A DNA stretch of 64,000 nucleotides, taken from assembly GCA_963755815.1 (NCBI GenBank), contig CAVWLF010000005.1:248001-312000 (forward strand), in the 5' to 3' direction. The notes below the pieces were generated by a model. That model was not told the DNA's origin. It worked only from the letters and a program-made list of their open reading frames with translations, and ran no database searches. Made by a program: the position numbers and the translations under genes. Shown here piece by piece: positions 46,953 through 55,116 of this stretch; position 1 is the first letter of the stretch; every line of letters starts with the position of its first letter. This stretch comes from Palsa-506 sp963755815. GTDB taxonomy: Bacteria; Actinomycetota; Actinomycetes; Streptosporangiales; Streptosporangiaceae.

Positions 46953-47363
46953 CTAGTCTCCCGCGACCAGCTTGCGCAGCGCCTGCGCGGTCTCGGCATT
47001 CTGCTCCGCATGCGCGACCAGCGCCCGGGCCAGCTCTTCGGCCCAGGCCGCAACGGGAACTGGCTGGCGGGAGAGCACGACGCCGCGGACCTCGCGGCAG
47101 ATCTCGGCCACCGGGGCGCCGGTCTCGACGCTGAGCGTCATGACCCGCTCGCCCATCCGGACCGTGATCTTGGAAACCTGACCGGGACGGCCCCGCATCC
47201 GGTCCGAACCGGTCCGTTTCCGGTCCACCGTGACCCACCCGGCGGGCAGCGCATCGCCCAGCGACTCGGTCAGGACGCGGGCATAGATGGCCACGTCGGC
47301 ACTGTCCGCGCGGAGCGCCGCGGTGACCATGTCGAGCGAGAGGCCGTCGCCCGGATCGGTCAC
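46953..47363 (-). CDS. Conserved hypothetical protein
   Basis: The 136-residue protein has no domain I recognise. It appears soluble, with a beta-rich middle (GWVTVDRKRTGS, VSKITVRMGERVMTLSV) and a long C-terminal helix (WAEELARALVAHAEQNAETAQALRKL). GTG 47363 has AAGGA eight bases upstream. It lies 39 bases after the enoyl-CoA hydratase gene on the same strand and 107 bases before the SDR gene, so the three may be one transcript. Codon use is normal for the window. Confidence 0.7.
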   Translation of the reverse strand: MTDPGDGLSLDMVTAALRADSADVAIYARVLTESLGDALPAGWVTVDRKRTGSDRMRGRPGQVSKITVRMGERVMTLSVETGAPVAEICREVRGVVLSRQPVPVAAWAEELARALVAHAEQNAETAQALRKLVAGD

Positions 47364-47402
47364 TGGGGCACCATCCTTAGCTGCGACATCATCGTAGGCC
47401 GA

Positions 47403-48182
47403 TCACCGCCCGGCGAACGTGGCCTTCCCTGGCCCATTCTCGATGAAACTGCGCATCCCTGTCCGCTGGTCCTCGGTGGCGAACAAACCGGCGAAGTTCA
47501 GCCGCTCGATCTCGAGCCCGGAGTCAAGATCTACGTCCAGTCCCTCGTCGATGGCCTGCTTCGCGGCGCGCAGCGCCACGGCGGGACCGCGGGCGTAGCG
47601 GTTCACCAGCTCCCGGGCCGCCTGGTAGACCTCAGCGTCCGGGACGACCTGGTCCACCAGGCCGATGGCGAGCGCCTCCGGCGCGGCCACGAACCGCCCG
47701 GTAAACACGATGTCCTTGGCCCGGGCCGGCCCGATCAGCCGCGGCAGCCGCTGGGTGCCGCCCGCCCCCGGAATGACCCCCAGCAGGATCTCCGGCTGCC
47801 CGACCCGGGCGCTCTCCCCGGCCACCCTGAAGTCGGCGCACAGCGCAAGCTCAAGGCCGCCGCCGAGCGCGTATCCGGTGATGGCCGCCACCACCGGCTT
47901 GGGGATCTTCGCGACCGCGGTGAACGCATCCTGCAGCCGCCGGGTGTCGGCGGCCATTACCGCGTAGCTGGCCTCCGCCATCTCCTTGATGTCAGCCCCG
48001 GCCGCGAACACCTTCTCGCCGCCGTAGATGATCGCGGCCCGGATGTCGGGATCCGCGGTGATCTGCGCGGCCGCGGCCGCGATCTCATCCTGGACCTGGG
48101 CGTTCAGCGCGTTCATGGGCGGGCGGTCCAGCCGGATCACGGCCACCGCCTGATCAATTTCAAGCCGGATGAACTCACCCAT
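47403..48182 (-). CDS. Enoyl-CoA hydratase/isomerase
   Basis: The 259-residue crotonase-fold enzyme hydrates enoyl-CoA in beta-oxidation. It has VIRLDRPPMNALNAQVQDEI, the oxyanion-hole segment FAAGADIKEMAE, the first catalytic Glu in YALGGGLELALCADF and the second in ILLGVIPGAGGTQRLPRLIG. GKATFAGR closes the protein. Both Glu residues indicate a true hydratase. ATG 48182 has GGAGG. The frame is open for 200 codons upstream, but that part is not conserved and is not used. Confidence 0.92.
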   Translation of the reverse strand: MGEFIRLEIDQAVAVIRLDRPPMNALNAQVQDEIAAAAAQITADPDIRAAIIYGGEKVFAAGADIKEMAEASYAVMAADTRRLQDAFTAVAKIPKPVVAAITGYALGGGLELALCADFRVAGESARVGQPEILLGVIPGAGGTQRLPRLIGPARAKDIVFTGRFVAAPEALAIGLVDQVVPDAEVYQAARELVNRYARGPAVALRAAKQAIDEGLDVDLDSGLEIERLNFAGLFATEDQRTGMRSFIENGPGKATFAGR

Positions 48183-48937
48183 GCCGCACCTCCATGCCGA
48201 GGCCCCGATCTTATGCGGGCAGCCGGCGGCTCGCGTCCCGGCCCGATGGTGCCGCCGGAGATGGGGCCGATGGCCCGGAACGAGGCTCGCGGCGCTGGCG
48301 CGCGCCGCGGTGTGCGGGCCGCCCGGCGCGCGGTCCCGCTGGTGGCATTCGTGCTCGCAGGCGCTGGACTCGCACCCCGGGCCGGCCGGCCGGCCCGGCA
48401 CTGGCCGAGCAGGCATGGCACCGAGACGGTGAACGTGAGTTCCGCCCCCTGGGCCCGCTGCTTCCTGGTCAGCGCCGGGCCAGGCGGCCGCGGCCAGCGC
48501 GACCGCGGCCGTCCGTAAGCGGCCGGCCAGCACGGTCTTCGCCAGCCGGCTGAGATAGCGGCCCGCGCCGGTGGTCGTCGTGGCGCGGCGCGGCGGCGAA
48601 AGTATCCGGGCCGGCCTGGTCATCAGAATTGCGGACGTGCTGGCCGTGATGGCGGCTCTGGAGCGGCCCGGGCCGGTCCAGGGAAAGCATGACTCCCATG
48701 TCCTGTTACCCCCCTCGGGTGAACCCGGCGGCGCTCGCGCCGCGGGTGGTGCCCGGGCCGCAAGCGCCGGGCTCCCGGACGTCAACCTAGTGCGAAGAAA
48801 TGCGAAGGGTCAAGAACTTCGCGCGAAGTTGACACAGCGGGTCGCGCCTCGGGTAGCGTGGCCGGAACGCTTGCAGCAGCGGAAAATCTCGGTCCAAGGA
48901 CAGGACACGACTGCGAAGTTTATGCGAAGGTGATGAC
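48183..48937. other. Long intergenic region with possible broken ORF and regulator promoter
   Basis: The 755-base region has no clean gene. On the minus strand, about 48622-48480 reads MTRPARILSPPRRATTTT with strong third-position GC. A different frame continues with QGAELTFTVSVPCLLGQC, and a third frame gives a Cys-rich CESSACEHECHQRD; together they suggest a small protein broken by indels. The right end (48791-48937) is the operator-rich promoter of the HTH gene. The plus-strand frames here are less convincing. Confidence 0.4.
48791..48929 (+). promoter_or_regulatory. Promoter with repeated GCGAAG operator sites
   Basis: TGCGAAG occurs at 48791 and 48801 (10-bp spacing) and again at 48912 and 48923 (11-bp spacing, next to the start codon). 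Between them lies the perfect 16-bp palindrome AACTTCGCGCGAAGTT at 48815-48830, which overlaps a consensus -35 TTGACA at 48829-48834. TAGCGT at 48854-48859 is the likely -10, with a 19-base spacer. The layout suggests autorepression by the HTH protein encoded downstream. Confidence 0.65.
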
Positions 48938-49370
48938 ATGCCTACCCGTCCCGCACCGCCGCCCTGGGGCGCCCTGATTACCGCGGCGCTCCGCCAGGCC
49001 GGGCTGTCGGCGCGGGAAGCGGCGCGCCGGGCCGGCCTCAGCGAGGGACGCTGGCGCCAGATCACCAGCGGCTACCAGGTGGTCAGCGCCGGCATGCTAT
49101 GCGCCCGTGCGGGGGCCGGCCGCCACGCTCGCCCGGATGGCGGCCGTCGCCGGGATCACGCCGGCTGAGCTGGAGCAGGCCGGCCGGGCCGACGCGGCGG
49201 CCATCCTGGCCGCGTCCCCGGCCGCCGACGCGGGTGATGCGATCCTGCGCCGGGTCAGGGAAATGAATACCGATCAGGCACGCGAACTGCTGGCGACGAT
49301 CGCCGTCCAGCTGGGCGTCACGCTCGGCGGCGACGATGCGGCCGAGCCAGCGCGCCGCTACGGTACCTAG
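48938..49370 (+). pseudogene. Small helix-turn-helix (XRE-like) regulator, one frameshift
   Basis: Two overlapping frames give a regulator of about 143 residues. The N-terminus, from ATG 48938, reads WGALITAALRQAGLSAREAAR and AGLSEGRWRQITSGYQVVS, an XRE-like helix-turn-helix. A one-base insertion near 49100 breaks the frame; past it VRGPAATLARMAAVAG, TPAELEQAGRADAAA and MNTDQARELLATIAVQLGV complete the protein. AAGGTG before the start overlaps the last GCGAAG operator copy. The intact operators and single indel suggest the gene works or worked recently. Confidence 0.78.
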
Positions 49371-49440
49371 CTGGCTTCGCCAGCTGGCTGACTTCGCCCG
49401 GCCGGCCCGGCTGGATGCGGCGAGCTGAGGAGGACCTGAA

Positions 49441-49755
49441 CTGGACGACGAGCCTGCGGCCGCCGATCACGGGCGGCTGAGCGAGTTAGCGCGCGCCCTG
49501 GCGCGCAGCGATCCCGGGCTGGCCAGCGAGCTGGCCTGCGCGCTCGCGGACGCGGTGGCTGGCCTCGCCGGGCGGATGGACGCCCTGTGGCGCCTGATCG
49601 CCGCGGTCGTCGAGACGGCCGGGATCAGCGTCCCGGACACCACCTCGCCGCCCGCCGAGTTCGCCCGGGCGCTGGCCGCGCCGGGCGGTGCGGGCCACCG
49701 GAGCGTTCGGCTGAGCATTGACGGCAAGGAGTGGATCGCGGCGATCAGCGGATGA
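49441..49755 (+). CDS. Small hypothetical protein, apparent CTG start
   Basis: The 104-residue product (DDEPAADHGRLSELARALAR ... RSVRLSIDGKEWIAAISG) is acidic and helical at the start, with a short beta-like end. It has no recognised domain. No ATG or GTG suits the beginning of the open frame, but GAGGAGG at 49427-49433 lies seven bases before CTG 49441, so a CTG start is proposed. GTG 49555 would give a 66-residue form. The +1 frame past the stop reads DERPADLAGAWAALERIAKAAD to a stop near 49854, so a frameshift near 49750 may have cut the natural protein of about 138 residues. It follows the HTH gene by 70 bases. Confidence 0.5.
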   Translation: MDDEPAAADHGRLSELARALARSDPGLASELACALADAVAGLAGRMDALWRLIAAVVETAGISVPDTTSPPAEFARALAAPGGAGHRSVRLSIDGKEWIAAISG

Positions 49756-49889
49756 GCGCCCCGCCGACCTGGCCGGTGCCTGGGCCGCGCTGGAGCGTAT
49801 CGCGAAGGCCGCTGATCCCGGCGAACCCGCTGATCCGGCGGAACCCGGCCGGTAGGGCGTAGCGATCCGGCCGGAGCCGCCCGGCTGGC

Positions 49890-51224
49890 TCACCACCGGT
49901 AATTCCTGGCCGCCCGCTTGAACGCGCCGATCGCGGCCGGGTCATGGTCGATCCGCCAGTCCTGGTGGTAGAGCCCGCCGGCCTGGGCCACGTCGAACCA
50001 CACGAACCCGAGGATCTGCTGATCCTTGATGCCCGCGAACAGGCCGCTGATCTGGCTGGCCTGCACATACCCCGGCGGAGAGGCGGCGGTCTCGGCAATC
50101 AGGATCCGCTTGCCGGGCGCGACGGCGTTGACGTCGCCGATCGTCTGCCCGAAGACGCTCCCGAAGGTGTCCGAGTCGCGCACGTAGTAGCCGTCGATGC
50201 CGACCCAGGTGACGTACTGGCCGCCTGGATACCAGTCGCTGATCGGGCCCGTGTCCGGGTCATTGACGTTGACCGTCCACAGCCAGGTCACGTTGAAGTC
50301 GCCCTGGGCCCGGAAAACGCCGACGATGTGCCGCCACGCGGCAACGAAGATCGCCGGTTTGACGTGCCCGTAGCCCCACGGATAGGTCGGGGCGTTCATC
50401 TCATGCCCGAAGGAGATGATGACGCCGCCGCCGTAGGCATGCACCGCCCGGGCGAAGGAGGTCAGGTAGGCGTCGTCACGGCCCGCCGCGATCCCGGCGA
50501 TGTCGACGCCGGCCGGGTCAATCTGCACGCACGGGACCGCGCCGTAGTAGGCGGCCTGCTCGGCGAACGCCGTCCGGAACGTCTCGTTCCAGCCGCTGTA
50601 GTAGACCGCGATGTTGGGCTGGTGGCCGATGGCCGATGCGAACTGGTTAATGCCCAGGTAGGTGCCCGGTGAACTGTGCTCGTAGACCCCGAGGTAGGTG
50701 CCGGCGCGGTCCGGCAGGGTGACGTGAATCGGTGCCGGCGGCCTGGCCCCGGCCGGAGCCGGGGAGTACGCCGGGTGCTGCGGGGCCGGCGAGGCCGGCG
50801 CTACGGCGGTCATCACCCCGACGGTGGCGGCTCCCGCGGTGGCCACGGTGGCCACCGCGGCCATGGCCGTGGCCGTGGGATTGGAGCCCGCGAAGGACGC
50901 CACATGCTGCATTAACGACGATGCGGCGTCCGTCACCTCCATGATCATGCGGCGGATCCGGCTGTCGGCCAGGGCGGGGTACAGGACGAGGGCCGGGAAC
51001 CGGTGCGAGGCGGCCAGGACATCGCGGACGGCGCGGCGGCGGGTCGCCTTGTCGAGTCCGGCCCGGACGATAATCATCTTTCCGTCAGCGGACGCCAGCG
51101 CGTTGATCCCGGCCGGCAGCTCGCTGCTCTGGGTGATGCGGGTAATGCCGAGGATCCGCGCCGGGGCCGGATCGACATGCCGGCCGCGCCTGGGTGCGAC
51201 CGGCTCCGGCGGCTGAATGGTCAT
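49890..51224 (-). CDS. Membrane-anchored GH26-type glycoside hydrolase (beta-mannanase-like)
   Basis: The 444-residue protein has three parts. Residues 1-115 are hydrophilic and probably cytosolic (LGITRITQSSELPAGINALA, MIIVRAGLDKATRRRAVRDV). Residues about 120-145 form one membrane helix (AMAAVATVATAGAATVGVMT). A Pro/Ala linker then leads to a GH26 catalytic domain. There the acid/base Glu is in IISFGHEMNAPTYPWGYG and the nucleophile Glu in KRILIAETAASPPG; WLWTVNVNDPD and FVWFDVAQ are also typical. The active domain should face outward. ATG 51224 overlaps the GT2 stop as ATGA, placing it last in a four-gene operon. It may trim or edit the polymer made by the GT2. Confidence 0.85.
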   Translation of the reverse strand: MTIQPPEPVAPRRGRHVDPAPARILGITRITQSSELPAGINALASADGKMIIVRAGLDKATRRRAVRDVLAASHRFPALVLYPALADSRIRRMIMEVTDAASSLMQHVASFAGSNPTATAMAAVATVATAGAATVGVMTAVAPASPAPQHPAYSPAPAGARPPAPIHVTLPDRAGTYLGVYEHSSPGTYLGINQFASAIGHQPNIAVYYSGWNETFRTAFAEQAAYYGAVPCVQIDPAGVDIAGIAAGRDDAYLTSFARAVHAYGGGVIISFGHEMNAPTYPWGYGHVKPAIFVAAWRHIVGVFRAQGDFNVTWLWTVNVNDPDTGPISDWYPGGQYVTWVGIDGYYVRDSDTFGSVFGQTIGDVNAVAPGKRILIAETAASPPGYVQASQISGLFAGIKDQQILGFVWFDVAQAGGLYHQDWRIDHDPAAIGAFKRAARNYRW

Positions 51225-52769
51225 GCTGCACCCCTCCCGGGGAAGATCAGGCGGCCGACGATGAGCGCGTTGATGACCCCGAACCCGGCGACGACCGCGA
51301 ACCGCGGACGAGCCGGTCTGCGCCAGCCGCCAGCCGGCGAGGCCGAGCCAGGCCAGGGCGAGCGTGCCGTTCCAGCCGGTCACGCCCCACCAGAACCGGC
51401 GGGTAGCGTCGCCGGGCCCGCGCGACGGCTGCCAGGACATCACCCGGCCCCGCGCGTAGTCCCAGAGGGCGAGCGCCTGGGCCCAGCCGACCGCGAGGGC
51501 CAGCGGCCAGATCCGGGGGCTGTAGGGCGCGTTGTGCCAGAGCGGGTAGATCACCACGCCGGTGATCACGGCGGGCAGCAGGATAAGCGCGTTGCGCAGC
51601 TGGATCTCGCCCGGCAGGAACGCCAGCAGGCTGATCGGGATCAGCGGCAGGATCAGGGTCCGCAGTGCGGTGGTCAGGTTCCACAGCCAGCCGGCCAGGT
51701 AGGGCAGCCGGGACCGCCACCGCATCGGGACCCGCCACATGTGCCTGGTGGCAGATCAGCGACGTGGCGCCGCAGCACCAGCGGTACTGCTGGCGCATGA
51801 ACGCGTCCAGCGTCGACGGGCAGATCCCGGCCGCCAGCACGACCGGGATATACACCAGCTGGTAGCCGTGGTAGCGCAGGTCAAGCCCGGTGTGCGAGTC
51901 CTCCGCGTAGGGAATCATCGGTGAACCCGCCCGACCGCGCGAGCGCGGCCCGCCGGTAGACGGCATTGGAGCCGACGCATAGCGCGGAGCCGAACCGGTC
52001 ACGGGACACCTGCACCGCGCGGTAGAACACCTCCAGCGTCGGCGCCGGCCGCGCGCTCCACCCAGGTCTGCGCGGACTTGACCCGGAAGAACTGAGGGGT
52101 CTGCACGATCCCGGCCGCCGGGTCATCCAGGTACGGCAGGGTCTCGGCCAGGAAGTCGGGCCGCGGCCGGAAGTCAGCGTCGAAGATGACGACATGCTCG
52201 CCGCCGGTTAAGCCGAGCGCGTAGTTGAGGTTGCCTGCCTTCTTGTGCTGGCGGACCTGCGGGCGGCGGATGTAGGCGAACCCGAACGACGGCGCCAGCG
52301 CGCGGGCCTCCTCGCTCGGCCCGTCATCGAGCACGTAGGCGCGGGCCAGTCCCGGGTACGCCCGGATGACCTCGAACACGCCGATCCAGGTGTTGCGCAG
52401 CACCTCTATCGGCTCGCCGCAGACCGGCAGGAAGATATCCACCGCCGGGTAGGCGGCCGGCGCCCAGGCCCGGACCCGCAGCACATGACCCACCAGGTCA
52501 AAGCTGCGGCCGGTGAAGTTCACCGGCAGGCTGACGGCCTGGTAGGCGAAATACAGCAGGGTATATCCGGCGAACGCCAGCAGCAGCGGGTAGCGGATCT
52601 CGAGCCAGGCCTGCGCGGCCAGCACGCACACGGCGCTGGCGCCCAGGGCGGCGGTCAGGAACGGCAGCGACCGCCAGGCGTAGGAGCCCTTCTCGACGTC
52701 ATCCGGCGGTTCGGGCAGGACCGCGCCGACGTGGCGGTGACGGCCGCCGGCCGTCGCGGTGGCCGTCAC
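51221..52769 (-). pseudogene. Cellulose synthase-like GT2 glycosyltransferase, about four frameshifts
   Basis: The pieces form a processive family 2 transferase. From GTG 52769: two membrane helices, YVLDDGPSEEAR with the first Asp, FDADFRPRPDF with the DxD, then (other frames) VGSNAVYRRAALARSGGF, the EDSHTGLDL block and QQYRWCCG, the QxxRW signature. C-terminal helices include TTALRTLILPLIPISLLAFLPG and FWWGVTGWNGTLALAWLGL. Frame changes are needed near 52050, 51918, 51750 and 51305. All catalytic motifs survive. It overlaps the genes on both sides by four bases (ATGA/GTGA), marking a coupled operon. The product is probably a beta-linked glucan or mannan. Confidence 0.85.
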
Positions 52770-54641
52770 GGCCCGGCCGCCGGCGAGTCGCGCACCCAGA
52801 TCTTGAAGGCGCTGCGGGTGCCGGTCGCCGAGTACGGGATATCGGCCACCCGCCGGTATCCGCCGAGCCGGTTGATGTCGTGCTCAATGGCCCGGTCGGT
52901 GGCGGCCGTGTCCCAGAAATTCAGCGCGATGACCGCGAAGTAGCGGTGCGCGACCGCCTCGGAGTAAGCCGGCGGGCCGGTCAGCCGCTGCCCGGTCTGC
53001 GCGTCGTCATACCGGAAGTACCAGGTGCCGTAAAGCTGTCGCCAGTTCACTTCGCCGGGGAGGTAGTACTCCTCGACGTTGCCGCGTTCGTCGGCGAGGA
53101 CGCGGCCGTGGGTGCGAGCCAGGATCGGCCGCAGGGCTCTGACCAGTGGCATCGAGTCTGGCCACCGGTAGCGGGCGGTCGCCCACGGGACGGCCGGGAT
53201 GGCGGCCAGGCAGACGGTAACCACGCCGATCCGCAGCGCGGCGGCCGCCTTGGCCGGCGGGACGGCGCCGGCCAGGGCGGTGAATGCCACCCCGGCCACG
53301 ATGGCGCCGAACCACTCCCCGTAGCCGAGATGCTTGAACAGGCTCGTATAGGTGTGGATACGGGCCTGCTCGGCCGGGACCAGGAAGACGGCCGCGGCGA
53401 GCACGCCGGCCAGCAGCCGTGACCGGCCGGCTCCGGCGGGTGCAGGCCACGGTGATCGCACCGATCACGGCCAGCAGCGCGACCACCCCGGCCCACTTGG
53501 CGCTGACCAGCAGCAGGTAGGGGATCGGGTAATTGCTGGAACGCCGCAGCAGGGTCGTGGTCCTGACCCCTTGCCAGCCAGCCGGTCCGGCCGCGAGCAG
53601 CCCGGCGGCCAGCAGGACGGCCAGCGTCCCCAGCATCACCGCGGCGGCGGCGCAGCCGCTGCGGCGGCCCCGTCGCTGCCAGGTGGCCAGGGCCACGACG
53701 GCGATGACGACGAGGTCGAATAGGGCCGCCGCGTACTTCGCCGCGTCCGCGACCGCGAGCGCGGAGCCCGCGGCCGCCAGCAGCGCGAGCCTCGGGGCCG
53801 CTGAGCTCCGGATGGCCCGGATCCCGAGCCAGGTCGCGAGCGCCAGCAGGAACAGCGCCATGGCGTCGTAGGTGGCGAAGGCACCGAGGAACTGCGTGGC
53901 GGAGGTCCCGGCAAAAAGCCCGATGGCGAACAGCGCGGAGGTCCGGTCAAAGATCCGCCGGGTGACCAGGTAAAGCAGCGTGGTCACGCCGAGCATGAAG
54001 CACAGCGACAGGATCCGCGCGCCGGCCAGCCCGCCGATGCTGTCGGCGAGCGCGCCAATAGGCGGGTAGATGACGGGCGAGCCGGACAAGAAGGTGGAGT
54101 ACGGCGCAATGGCCGCTCCGCCGTGCAGCCAGTAGCCGATCTCGGCGTGGCCCGCTGATAGGTACAGCGCTTCGTCCGGGAACGCGGAGTTGCTCCGCAC
54201 CAGCCGCATCGACAGGACCGTCTGCACGGCGAGCACGGCCAGCAGCGTTACCGGGAGCTGGCCCGGTCGGCCAGGGCGTGCGGCCGGGCCGTCGCCGGCC
54301 GGCCGGGCCACCGCCTCAACCGGGGCGGCCGCGTCCAGCGGCACGGACAGATCGAGGAGCAGGGCAAGCGCGCGGGCGTCACGCTCAGCCGGGCCGGCCA
54401 GGAGATCCGCCGCCCGGCCGCTGACTGCGGGCCGGACTTCGGTGTCGCCGAGGGCATCCGCGCCGCCCGGGCTGGCATCGGCCTGGCTGGCACCGTCCGC
54501 TGGCCGCGTATGCCGCGGCCGGTCTGGTAACCGGGTCAGGCCCCCGGCCTGGGGTAACCGCGCCAGGCCGTCTCGGGCCCGGCCCGGGGCCGGTGCGGCG
54601 CCCGCCCCGGCTCCAGCCGGGGCAGGCGCCTGGCCGGTCAT
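52766..54641 (-). pseudogene. GT39/ArnT-like membrane glycosyltransferase, one frameshift
   Basis: The protein of about 625 residues has a variable Pro/Ala-rich N-terminus, then about ten membrane helices. SNSAFPDEALYLSAGHAE supplies the acidic pair in the first outer loop that marks lipid-phosphate-sugar-using PMT/ArnT-type transferases. GARILSLCFMLGVTTLLYLVTRR and LGAFATYDAMALFLLALATWLG follow. A frameshift near 53440 joins the first frame to the end frame (SRLLAGVLAAAVFLVPAEQARIHTYTS, then EYYLPGEVNWRQ to the stop). ATG 54641 overlaps the bldC-like stop. It probably adds or transfers a sugar on the outer face for the polymer made by the GT2. Confidence 0.8.
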
Positions 54642-54856
54642 TCGCCGGATGCGCGGGGCAGCGAGACCCGCTGCCAGCCGTTCAGGAAGCTGCGGACTTC
54701 ACTTTCGCTGTAACGGCGATGACCGCCCGGCGTGCGGATCGACGACAGCTTGCCGCCGCGAGCCCACCTGGTCACGGTCTTCGGGTCTACTCGGAGCATC
54801 GCTGCGACCTCGGCCGGGGTGAGCAAGCGGTTCTCCGGCTTGATCTTGGTTCTCAC
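54638..54856 (-). CDS. BldC-like MerR-type DNA-binding protein
   Basis: The 72-residue protein is a single winged helix-turn-helix: LLTPAEVAAMLRVDPKTVTR, WARGGKLSSIRTPGGHRRYS and ESEVRSFLNGWQ. These blocks match Streptomyces BldC almost residue for residue, including the GGHRRY wing. BldC is a small MerR-like regulator that binds head-to-tail on direct repeats and times development. This may be bldC itself or a paralogue; its place at the head of a polysaccharide operon favours a dedicated regulator. GTG 54856 has AGAGGA upstream, and the end overlaps the GT39-like gene. Confidence 0.88.
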   Translation of the reverse strand: MRTKIKPENRLLTPAEVAAMLRVDPKTVTRWARGGKLSSIRTPGGHRRYSESEVRSFLNGWQRVSLPRASGE

Positions 54857-55116
54857 GGGGCTGGTCCTCTCACGCTGGGGGTAGTTGGCCAGTAACAGAA
54901 AGTAACTGCATTTTAGCGTTACTCACCGAGAGCGCTCTATCACAGGATGTCATGCCCCCCTGGCTTTTGCAGGCGTTCTGTCTGCCACGGGGATAAATTT
55001 CCCGTGCCCGCCCGGTTGTTCTCGTTAAAAGGACGTCACGGTCGCCCCGGCGGTTTACTCGCGCTCGTGACGAGGTCGTCGATTGTGTCGACTAAGGTGA
55101 AAGTGTCACCAGGGCT
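54857..55116. other. AT-richer intergenic region between glgP and the bldC-like operon
   Basis: Beside the AGTAAC operator, this 260-base gap is clearly less GC-rich than the genes and contains a hairpin at 54986-55006 (CACGGG / CCCGTG arms). The hairpin has no U tract; it may end the glgP transcript or be part of the operon's control region. No gene is seen. Confidence 0.45.
54891..54923 (-). promoter_or_regulatory. Direct/inverted AGTAAC operator in front of the bldC-like operon
   Basis: AGTAAC occurs twice on the plus strand exactly 10 bp apart (54891, 54901), and its complement GTTACT at 54918-54923. TAAAAT, a possible -10 box for the minus-strand operon, lies between the copies. The layout would suit a small MerR-like protein binding on one face of the helix. 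Confidence 0.6.

Noticed and set aside
46833..48518. 561-residue plus-strand frame over enoyl-CoA hydratase
   Set aside because: It is antisense to a clear crotonase gene and to a conserved hypothetical gene.
47403..48785. 460-residue version of enoyl-CoA hydratase
   Set aside because: A GGAGG box precedes ATG 48182, where crotonase homology begins; the upstream 200 codons show no conserved fold in this frame.
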